Positions 1-4,674 of a stretch of DNA of 5,614 bases are shown here, piece by piece. The stretch's first letter is position 1. Each line of letters starts with the position of its first letter. A model generated the notes under the pieces. It was not told where the DNA came from and did no database searches. It saw nothing but the letters and a program-made list of their open reading frames with translations. Made by a program: the position numbers and the translations under genes. Source of the stretch: Nitrososphaerota archaeon (GTDB lineage: Archaea; Thermoproteota; Nitrososphaeria; Nitrososphaerales; UBA183); the NCBI GenBank assembly GCA_029784795.1, contig JAFMAW010000061.1, forward strand, positions 1 to 5,614, read 5' to 3'.

Positions 1-114
1 GAAGAAGGTCTTCCCCGGGTCGTAGAGAACCGCGATCACGTCTTTGGGTCCCAACCCTTCTTCTCCGGTCATCGCGACAGCCGCCCGCCCTACTCCGTCG
101 TCTACGTCCTGCAC
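1..114 (-). CDS. 5' part of an unidentified protein, cut by the left edge
   Basis: A minus-strand reading frame is open from an in-frame TGA at 120-118 to the left edge. It can start at GTG 114 (38 residues visible) or at ATG 72 (24 residues visible, beginning MTGEEGLGPKDVIAVLYDPG). The hydrophobic run DVIAVLY followed by DPGKTFF looks like the first beta strand of a soluble alpha/beta domain, but too little is present to name a family. It lies about 50 bases downstream of the small membrane protein on the same strand, so the two are probably co-transcribed. No clear Shine-Dalgarno sequence precedes either start. ATG 72 is the more conventional start; the GTG is used here only to show the maximal open frame. 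Function is unknown. Confidence 0.5.
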   Translation of the reverse strand, partial: MQDVDDGVGRAAVAMTGEEGLGPKDVIAVLYDPGKTFF

Positions 115-164
115 AAGTCAGACCCCGGTTGTATGCGATTCGTCAGACAAGACCCCGTCCTGGC

Positions 165-503
165 TTACTCGCGCCGGCTCCAGATTCGGTACTGGTCGAC
201 GAATGCGATGGTGAACAAGATGCCTGCGATGGAGTCGATCAACGCCCCGGCGTACAGGAGGTCGCTGGCGGCGGTTCCCACGATCGCCGTCGACAGAGCA
301 AAGACGAGGGTGGCGGCTGCGATGCACCCGGAACCGGCGGCAAGCAGGGTCCAGGGCCTCTGGTGCTTCCCGCCGCGGAACGTGAAGACGAGCCTCGCGG
401 CGAAGAAGAACATCACGAGCACGACCACCAGGTCAAAGGCATCCAGCAGGCCGAGGGCAAAGCCCAACCTGTTAGGTAGCGTCGGCAGCCGAAAGATAAC
501 CAT
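165..503 (-). CDS. small three-helix integral membrane protein, function unknown
   Basis: This 112-residue protein starts at ATG 503, and a stop lies 12 codons upstream with no other start between. Three hydrophobic segments are visible at about residues 14-43, 51-75 and 79-104. The first has the core LVVVLVMFFFAARLVF and is followed by a basic, polar FRGGKHQRP loop. The protein ends in a charged YRIWSRRE tail. Acidic residues inside or beside the helices (Asp21, Asp24, Asp80, Asp89) are unusual for a simple anchor and may be functional. I do not recognise a family. The next gene on the same strand begins about 50 bases later, so this may be the membrane partner or sensor of a soluble protein encoded off the left edge. 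That link is inference from position only. Confidence 0.65.
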   Translation of the reverse strand: MVIFRLPTLPNRLGFALGLLDAFDLVVVLVMFFFAARLVFTFRGGKHQRPWTLLAAGSGCIAAATLVFALSTAIVGTAASDLLYAGALIDSIAGILFTIAFVDQYRIWSRRE

Positions 504-661
504 TGTGCCTGATATGATGGGTGTGCGGTGCCCATGTCAATAGGCTTGGTACCCTTGCGTGGCGGGGAAACTGGATGATCGAGCCGGGTTCTGTCTGATT
601 TTGTGGGAAAAGAGCCGTGACCGCCCACGAGTTTGCTTGTTTCCTGTTGAATTGTTAAACA

Positions 662-711
662 GATAAATACCTTCCTTTTCGCCGCCTTTACCAGAAAAGG
701 GCGTATTTGAT
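662..711. promoter_or_regulatory. symmetrical divergent promoter / imperfect palindrome
   Basis: AAATAC (665-670) and CCTTTTC (674-680) face GAAAAGG (694-700) and GTATTT (703-708) across a 13-base centre, giving 13 pairs with one small internal loop. On each strand, reading outward, GAAAAGG is followed within a few bases by GTATTT(G)AT. This resembles an archaeal BRE plus TATA box. Expected start sites about 25 bases beyond each box would be near 733 on the plus strand and near 640 on the minus strand. The symmetry could instead reflect a regulator site overlapping both promoters. It is identified by eye only. Confidence 0.4.
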
Positions 712-746
712 GCAATTATCAGACATTTTTCACCTCGTGCCTATAC

Positions 747-774
747 TGTGCACGGTGTGCATAACGTGCACAGC
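747..774. promoter_or_regulatory. GTGCA repeat array / inverted repeat, candidate RHH operator
   Basis: Three copies of GTGCA(C/T) begin at 748, 757 and 766, exactly 9 bases apart. The outer copies form a perfect inverted repeat, TGTGCAC (747-753) and GTGCACA (766-772), with 12 bases between. The array ends about 9 bases before the GTG start of the first ribbon-helix-helix gene and lies just downstream of a TATA-like CTATAC at 741-746. RHH proteins of the CopG/Arc/ParG class commonly bind short repeats of roughly one-turn spacing in front of their own gene, so autoregulation is a reasonable inference. Confidence 0.45.
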
Positions 775-782
775 AGCGGGCA

Positions 783-998
783 GTGGCTACCAGAATGACC
801 GCGAACGCAGGAGTCTCTTTCGACAGCGGACTAGCGGAGCCAATCGGGAAGCGCTCTCCCCAGCCGAAGGGGTTCGGGGCCAATCGGGGCGAGGCGGTGA
901 ACGCGGTACTGACCGAATTCTTCGAGGCGGGGGGATGCACAACGGAATCGGGCTGGGAGGGCGTCAGCGGGCGGTGGACCATGCGGAGGGCTTCATGA
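783..998 (+). CDS. ribbon-helix-helix-like protein, first tandem paralogue (possibly degenerate)
   Basis: This 71-residue protein aligns without gaps from its GTG start to residue 51 with the protein encoded at 1090-1299. Both have AGVSFD at residues 9-14, Arg35, Glu37, an (E/I)xVNAxL core at 37-43 and FE at 47-48, and then share TTES near the end. By analogy, AGVSFD is the DNA-contacting beta strand and GANRGEAVNAVLTEFFEAG the dimer helix. The expected first helix (residues 16-33) is rich in Gly and Pro (Pro20, Pro26, Pro28) and unlike the helical segment of its neighbour. The gene may therefore be decaying, altered, or locally frame-disturbed. Start: GTG 783 matches the paralogue's length, and ATG 795 is the alternative. 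There is no good Shine-Dalgarno. The gap to the second copy is 91 bases, without an AT-rich promoter, so both are probably on one transcript. Confidence 0.55.
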   Translation: MATRMTANAGVSFDSGLAEPIGKRSPQPKGFGANRGEAVNAVLTEFFEAGGCTTESGWEGVSGRWTMRRAS

Positions 999-1089
999 CC
1001 AACCCACCTTGGACGGTCCACGGCGCTCTGCCGCGCAGGCTCGAACCGAGGAGCGGCGGGCTGCCGGACAAGTCCGCGAAGGGGGTCCC

Positions 1090-1299
1090 ATGATGTCTTC
1101 GAAGAAGATCCGGGCAGGCGTCTCATTCGACGGAGAAGTGGTGGTCGCGCTGGACATTCATGCGAAGAAGCTCGAGGAGCTTCAGGTCGACCGGAGCGAG
1201 ATAGTCAACGCCATCCTGGACGACTACTTCGAAGGCAACGGGACGACGGAGTCGATCTGGGGGATGGTCAGCAAGAGGAGGATCAAACGTAGAAGATGA
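1090..1299 (+). CDS. ribbon-helix-helix (CopG/Arc-type) DNA-binding protein, second paralogue
   Basis: This 69-residue basic protein has the RHH layout. A beta strand KIRAGVSFD (residues 6-14) is followed by a variable strand/helix segment GEVVVALDIHAKKLEEL (15-31). The characteristic (D)RSEIVNAILDDYFE helix comes at 34-48, then TTES and a strongly basic tail KRRIKRRR. Known RHH proteins dimerise, insert the paired strands into the major groove and usually act as repressors or partition/antitoxin factors. The start is ATG 1090, with ATG 1093 also possible. A G-rich stretch (GGGGG, 1081-1085) precedes it by about five bases. An upstream in-frame extension to TTG 1009 has low-complexity composition and no counterpart in the paralogue, so it is excluded. 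Its stop overlaps the next gene's ATG, which points to translational coupling and to control of the surface-protein genes downstream. No toxin-like partner is visible. Confidence 0.8.
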   Translation: MMSSKKIRAGVSFDGEVVVALDIHAKKLEELQVDRSEIVNAILDDYFEGNGTTESIWGMVSKRRIKRRR

Positions 1300-2174
1300 G
1301 TCCCTCGAGGCGCGAACCAAAGATAAGAAACATCCCAATCGTGCTGTTGGTAGTGGCATTGTTCGCCACTTCAACCTTGGCAGCGGTTCCTGTCACTCTA
1401 GCTGCGACCCCTGCGCTAGATTGCGGTGGGGTTGCATGTGTTGCGACCGTAGGCTCGGCAAGTGGGGGATCATCACATCCCATAACGATGTCAGGGTCCC
1501 TCAGCACCTCCAGTTCGCCCGATTTGATAGTCGTCATTGTCACCGGAGACGTGACGGGCGACACTCCTGCCACTCCAACTCTGTCCGGAGTAACATTCTC
1601 AAGCGTCTGCACTCTCACTAACAGCGCGCCGATAATCGCCATCTACGCAGGCAAGGCGGCCTCTACGCTTTCCAGTGCTACGGTTTCAGAGACAGAAAGC
1701 GGAAACGCGGGGAGCGCCACCGGAGGGATGGTCGCGTTCGGGATAAGCAACTATGACACGACCGACGCGAGCCCATTTGACGGGACGTGCACCCCGGTAG
1801 CTGGGAGCGGGACTACGCCGTCTCAGACGGTAAGCTCCTTGTCGGATGGCAACGACTTCATTTTCGCCGGTGTAACGACCAGTGGTGGCACGCTCTCCGC
1901 GACGGGGGCAACTACGCTCATCGTTGCAAACACGGGGACGGTGTACACCGCAGCTGGTTATCAGAACGGAGGGGGCGGGGGATCTTACACTCTGGCCTTC
2001 AGCGCTGCATCGGGCTCTTGGAGCGAAGGCGTGGTTGCGGTCAAATCTTCGACGCCGACGGCCGTCCCACTATTTCCTTCAGGGGTTCTTCCGATTCTTG
2101 TCACGTTGCCCTTACTTTACTACCTAGCGGCTCGATGGAGGAAGTCAGAACCCGTCCTCGGAGAGAGCCCATGA
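1296..2174 (+). CDS. secreted beta-rich surface protein with C-terminal archaeosortase sorting signal
   Basis: This 292-residue protein has a basic N-terminus and a Sec-type signal (hydrophobic residues 14-30, small-residue cleavage region near 36-39). About 210 residues of Ser/Thr/Gly/Ala-rich, beta-strand-like sequence follow. Four cysteines (43, 48, 105, 165) could form two disulfides. The pattern DLIVVIVTG...IIAIYAG...GGMVAFGISNYDTTD...SWSEGVVAVK resembles jelly-roll domains common in secreted proteins, but I cannot name a family. The C-terminus has the three-part sorting layout: VPLFP at 257-261, a hydrophobic helix at about 262-279, and a basic RWRK at 280-283, then a nine-residue tail. 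Such tails are processed by archaeosortases, and one is encoded just downstream on the other strand. The ATG overlaps the preceding regulator's TGA by four bases. A GGAGG lies at 1277-1281, rather far upstream. It is the probable target of the local sortase. Confidence 0.82.
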   Translation: MSPSRREPKIRNIPIVLLVVALFATSTLAAVPVTLAATPALDCGGVACVATVGSASGGSSHPITMSGSLSTSSSPDLIVVIVTGDVTGDTPATPTLSGVTFSSVCTLTNSAPIIAIYAGKAASTLSSATVSETESGNAGSATGGMVAFGISNYDTTDASPFDGTCTPVAGSGTTPSQTVSSLSDGNDFIFAGVTTSGGTLSATGATTLIVANTGTVYTAAGYQNGGGGGSYTLAFSAASGSWSEGVVAVKSSTPTAVPLFPSGVLPILVTLPLLYYLAARWRKSEPVLGESP

Positions 2175-2602
2175 CGCGATACTTGAACGGGAAAAAGAGA
2201 AAGCAGAGACTCCTAGCTTTAGGAGTCACTGTAGCTGCGATAGTGTTCATCGGTCTGAGCTCCTACGACAACGCTGTTGGGACCCACGTCGCGTACTCTT
2301 TCCAATCATACTGGGCGCAGCCTGCCTTGTACACCCCTGGGACGTTTCTACCTACAGCCTACCTTCAGATCAACTACACCGGAGGCGGGATGGGTCAATA
2401 CTATTACGTAATCAGCTACAACTCAACCAGCGGGTACATCGTAGCAGGCCACGGGACTGCCTCGGTCTCAGACCTTGCGGTGTTCCGGGCATATGTGAAC
2501 ATCCCCGCCCCGTCCAACGGAGTGACCGTCGCAACAGCACAGGTCTACAACGGCTCCGACCAGAACGGCACCCTCGTGTACACCGCCTCAATCGTCGTCT
2601 AG
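2171..2602 (+). CDS. short N-anchored, sequon-rich surface protein, function unknown
   Basis: This 143-residue protein begins at ATG 2171, overlapping the previous stop as ATGA, with GGAGAG (2160-2165) about five bases upstream. Residues 7-13 are basic (GKKRKQR), followed by a hydrophobic segment at about 14-30. This is either an uncleaved anchor or a signal peptide. The remaining ~110 residues are beta-strand-like and aromatic-rich (YSFQSYWAQPALYTPG, QYYYVISYN), consistent with a single Ig-like or fibronectin-like sandwich, although no family is recognised. Four N-glycosylation sequons are present: N68-Y-T, N84-S-T, N127-G-S and N132-G-T. There is no C-terminal helix or sorting signal, so it is not itself a sortase target. 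Coupling to the sorting-signal protein suggests a shared complex or 1:1 production. Its 3' end overlaps the convergent archaeosortase gene by 15 bases. Confidence 0.75.
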   Translation: MTRYLNGKKRKQRLLALGVTVAAIVFIGLSSYDNAVGTHVAYSFQSYWAQPALYTPGTFLPTAYLQINYTGGGMGQYYYVISYNSTSGYIVAGHGTASVSDLAVFRAYVNIPAPSNGVTVATAQVYNGSDQNGTLVYTASIVV

Positions 2603-3592
2603 CCCCTCCCTGGATTCTAAAGGATCCAAACCCCTTTTGTCCTCCTGGCCATTGCCCAGCCCCTGGCCAACGAGCGTCCCTGCTTCAGTGGCGTTTCTCG
2701 AGCGTCCTGGAACCTTCTTAGCTCCGAGGTAAAGAAAGAGAAGAAGAGTGTACCCGACGATGTAAAGTACATACCCGAGCCAACCATGCAGGTTCCACAT
2801 GAGGTTGGTGCCCGAATAGATGCCAGCGGTCACGAGGCCGACTACCCTGAGAGAGTTGAGGAGGACGAATAACGCAGAGCCACCAAAGGCGAAGAAGGCG
2901 CTCTTGGTCACGCTCGAGTTCATGTCGAGATGCATCATCCCGAGAATGAGAAGGAATATGGACATCGAAGCGATGCCCGAGCACTCCTGGGAGATCTCTA
3001 GATTGACGGCTTGCCCTCCCGCCCCTGTGAATGTTATGTAGACCGACGACCACTGAACAGGTTCTCCGAGCGCTCTTGTGAAACCGCTGCTTATCACCGC
3101 AACGACGACTGCAAGTGGGTCTCCGAACGAGGCCGTCAGCGCGCCGACAAATCCCACCGCCAGTGCATAGAGCATGAAGTAGGGGGCCAGAAACCGGAAA
3201 AGTGAAGGCCTGATCGCGGTCAGGATCCCGAAAAACGAACAGACAACTGCCAGTCCGGCATAAGAGTATGAGGCGTCGACTTGAGTTCCCAATGTAAGCT
3301 GAATTGCGAAGGGAGCGAAGGCTATGACGACCCCTGCCAGAGTCGTGGCCCAGTCGCGACTTTGGTCTGCCAAAAGCCGTTCTAGCTCCTTCCTCCTAAA
3401 TGACACGAACACAAGCACGAAGAACATCCCTGCAAGCGGATACGCCGGGACAGAGGTATCGAAGACTCCCCCGAGCACTTCGCCCACTTTCGAGACGAGG
3501 AGGAACACCGGCGCGCCATAAACGACCAAAGTGAAAGCGACAGCCGCTACCAGGGGCCACAGACGAGATAGATTCTGGTTGACGTGGTTCAA
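2588..3592 (-). CDS. archaeosortase/exosortase-family cysteine transpeptidase
   Basis: This 334-residue multi-pass membrane protein has about eight hydrophobic segments (roughly 12-37, 48-65, 83-101, 110-127, 131-153, 157-172, 207-221, 232-291 in two or more spans). The catalytic pattern of the family is intact: Cys204 in ECSGIASMSIF, Arg249 in LLNSLRVV, and His269 in NLHGWLGY. Family members cleave secreted proteins at a C-terminal tripartite signal and, in the ArtA model, pass them to a lipid. The likely local substrate is the VPLFP-tailed protein encoded at 1296-2174. The start is TTG 3592: the frame runs upstream to a stop at 3662-3664 with no ATG or GTG, and the next Met (56) would remove the first helix. 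An unusual feature is a hydrophilic C-terminal tail of about 43 residues (292-334), acidic at the end (GLDDD). The subfamily is not assigned; the thaumarchaeal and VP-type enzymes are the nearest comparisons from memory. Confidence 0.9.
   Translation of the reverse strand: MNHVNQNLSRLWPLVAAVAFTLVVYGAPVFLLVSKVGEVLGGVFDTSVPAYPLAGMFFVLVFVSFRRKELERLLADQSRDWATTLAGVVIAFAPFAIQLTLGTQVDASYSYAGLAVVCSFFGILTAIRPSLFRFLAPYFMLYALAVGFVGALTASFGDPLAVVVAVISSGFTRALGEPVQWSSVYITFTGAGGQAVNLEISQECSGIASMSIFLLILGMMHLDMNSSVTKSAFFAFGGSALFVLLNSLRVVGLVTAGIYSGTNLMWNLHGWLGYVLYIVGYTLLLFLYLGAKKVPGRSRNATEAGTLVGQGLGNGQEDKRGLDPLESREGLDDD
2611..2640 (+). terminator. possible terminator for the plus-strand cassette
   Basis: Nine bases after the TAG at 2600-2602, TGGAT (2611-2615) faces ATCCA (2624-2628) around an 8-base loop, followed by CCCCTTTTGT (2631-2640). 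Archaeal termination often needs only a short T-run, so the TTTT may suffice. The five-pair stem is weak, and the DNA also encodes the sortase's C-terminal tail on the other strand. Confidence 0.22.
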
Positions 3593-3697
3593 GCTAGGCT
3601 GAGCTATACGCGTGAAAGGGTGGGCCCACTTAAGCCCTATCGTGACGGATTCTCTCTATAATCATAGTTTTATGCGTGGAAACGGTGGCGGGCGGGA
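3593..3697. promoter_or_regulatory. divergent promoter region between archaeosortase and the DUF1616 operon
   Basis: For the plus strand, TTTTATG (3668-3674) is centred about 27 bases before ATG 3698. That is the expected TATA position for a transcript starting at or next to the start codon, so a leaderless mRNA is likely. For the minus strand, ATTATAG (forward CTATAAT, 3656-3662) would place initiation near 3633, giving a leader of about 40 bases before the TTG at 3592. A perfect 10-base palindrome GTGGGCCCAC at 3620-3629 sits in that leader, and could be an operator or a chance GC palindrome. All positions are read by eye. Confidence 0.4.
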
Positions 3698-4195
3698 ATG
3701 GTGAGTCGGTCAGCGGCTACCTTTGGACTCCGACGACGCAGGTGCCTCGCAATTCTTACCGCAGTAACGGTCATGCTAGCCTTCGTAATGGTCCCAGCTG
3801 TCCATTCGCAGACCTCTCAGGCAGATAGTGAGGTAAGCCAAGCCTACGCCGCGGTCCTCTCAGCCGAGAGGAGCGGGGGCAATGTGACATCGCTCGTGGC
3901 TCAGCTTAACACAGCCATCTCTCTTCTCCAGGAGGCCGACCGGCTTAACTCGACCGACCCCGCACTGGCAGCATCACTCTACACCCAAGCGTACAACAGC
4001 GCTTCGCACGTGCTCCAGGCCGCCCCGGGGGTGGCTTCGGCTGGTGCCGCATCCGTCAGGACGGCCCAGGTTGAACTCGGGGTCGAGACCGTCGTTCTGG
4101 TTGCTCTGGCGGCCCTCGCCTATCTTTACATCCCCCGCCTCTTCTGGCGCTACTGGTCGAGGACCCACAGCGACTGGAGGGTGAAGAAGCCGTGA
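3698..4195 (+). CDS. secreted helical protein with C-terminal membrane anchor
   Basis: This 165-residue protein begins with a signal peptide (RRRR at 12-15, hydrophobic core to about 34, likely cleavage near AVHS/QT at 37). Residues 43-110 are amphipathic helical, with the pattern AYAAVLSAERSGGNVTSL followed by LNTAISLLQEADRL and a third helix ASLYTQAYNSASHVLQ. This resembles a helical-bundle domain that recurs in archaeal exported proteins, recalled from memory and not nameable. Sequons occur at N62-V-T and N84-S-T. A transmembrane helix (about 129-145) is followed by an aromatic and basic cytoplasmic tail (RLFWRYW...RVKKP). The long tail and lack of a Pro motif before the helix argue against sortase processing. 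It opens an operon: its TGA overlaps the GTG of the next gene by four bases. The role is probably structural or scaffolding in a cell-envelope complex with the DUF1616 proteins. Confidence 0.8.
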   Translation: MVSRSAATFGLRRRRCLAILTAVTVMLAFVMVPAVHSQTSQADSEVSQAYAAVLSAERSGGNVTSLVAQLNTAISLLQEADRLNSTDPALAASLYTQAYNSASHVLQAAPGVASAGAASVRTAQVELGVETVVLVALAALAYLYIPRLFWRYWSRTHSDWRVKKP

Positions 4196-4674
4196 TCGAC
4201 GACGACATGAAGGTCGCGGCCGTGGGGGTCATAGTCCTCATCGCCGTCTTCAACGTCTCAGGCTACTACTTCGCCAACAGGAACGTCGAGCCCTTCTCCG
4301 AGCTGGGCATCCTCGGCCCCGGCCAGAAGATAGCCAACTACCCCACCAGCGTCTTCACCGGCCAGAACTTCTCCCTCTACCTCTACGTCGGGAACCACGA
4401 GGGCCAGGTGTCCTACTACCAGGTCCTGACCAAGCTCGGCACCAGGGCCAATGCCAACCAGAGCGTCCCCCTCGCCGCGCCCCCCATAGCCTCCTACGGC
4501 ATGGTCCTGCTCAACAACCAGAACGTCACAGAGCCCATCACACTGAGCCTGGGCCAGAACGGGACCAACGTCCGCCTCGTCTTCGAGCTCTGGATCTACG
4601 AGACGAACTCGAGCTCCTTCCAGTTCTACACCTCCAACTGGCTGTACCTCAACGTCACGGGGCCCTCGGTATGA
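4192..4674 (+). CDS. DUF1616 extracellular-domain protein (C-terminal half of the family as a separate gene)
   Basis: This 160-residue protein has one N-terminal transmembrane helix (about 7-28) and an exported beta-sandwich-like domain. Residues 35-51 (FSELGILGPGQKIANYP) and GNHEG at 67-71 match the C-terminal extracellular part of DUF1616 proteins as I know it, where the motif is followed by an NHEG turn. Six sequons lie outside the membrane (Asn59, 89, 111, 123, 139 and 154), so it is probably heavily glycosylated. GTG 4192 is preferred over ATG 4207 because GGAGGGTGA (4176-4184) sits seven bases before it and it overlaps the upstream TGA. The stop overlaps the next ATG as ATGA. The biochemical function of DUF1616 is not established. 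Here it is most likely the outer-face subunit of a complex whose membrane part is encoded next. Confidence 0.82.
   Translation: MIDDDMKVAAVGVIVLIAVFNVSGYYFANRNVEPFSELGILGPGQKIANYPTSVFTGQNFSLYLYVGNHEGQVSYYQVLTKLGTRANANQSVPLAAPPIASYGMVLLNNQNVTEPITLSLGQNGTNVRLVFELWIYETNSSSFQFYTSNWLYLNVTGPSV

Larger units (their letters stand above)
504..782. other. divergent intergenic region, non-coding
   Basis: This stretch separates the minus-strand membrane gene from the plus-strand regulator genes. I see no convincing coding frame, tRNA or rRNA. It holds a two-sided promoter-like palindrome near 663-710 and a GTGCA repeat array at 748-774. Between 504 and about 640 lies what would be a long leader of the minus-strand gene. 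It contains a weak stem with GTGGG at 603-607 facing CCCAC at 624-628 (16-base loop). I assign no function to that stem. Confidence 0.6.

Noticed and set aside
129..543. Plus-strand open frames opposite the small membrane protein
   Set aside because: Two overlapping frames with polar, low-complexity composition and no start context. The minus-strand frame has clear hydrophobic helices.
540..660. Possible tRNA or small RNA (GGTTC-like stretch near 588 and a 5-pair GTGGG/CCCAC stem)
   Set aside because: No acceptor stem or D/anticodon arms can be formed, and the single weak stem is not enough to claim an RNA gene.
1010..1020. Short palindrome TGGAC-G-GTCCA between the RHH genes
   Set aside because: An 11-base GC-rich palindrome is likely by chance here, and no nearby promoter box or second copy was found.
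1009..1089. N-terminal extension of the second RHH protein from TTG 1009
   Set aside because: The 27 extra residues are low-complexity, and the paralogue alignment begins exactly at ATG 1090.
707..1126. Open frames on both strands overlapping the first RHH gene
   Set aside because: Compositions are Arg/Gly/Pro-rich without domains, whereas the 783-998 frame aligns with its neighbour.
1787..2170. Long in-frame upstream extension of the 143-residue surface protein
   Set aside because: It lies inside the sorted protein's gene in another frame and has Arg/His/Cys-rich shadow composition. ATG 2171 has a Shine-Dalgarno and the overlap typical of coupling.
4080..4195. C-terminus of the 165-residue secreted protein as a second sortase target
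   Set aside because: It has a helix and basic tail, but no Pro-containing motif before the helix and an about 20-residue tail, so it reads as an ordinary membrane anchor.
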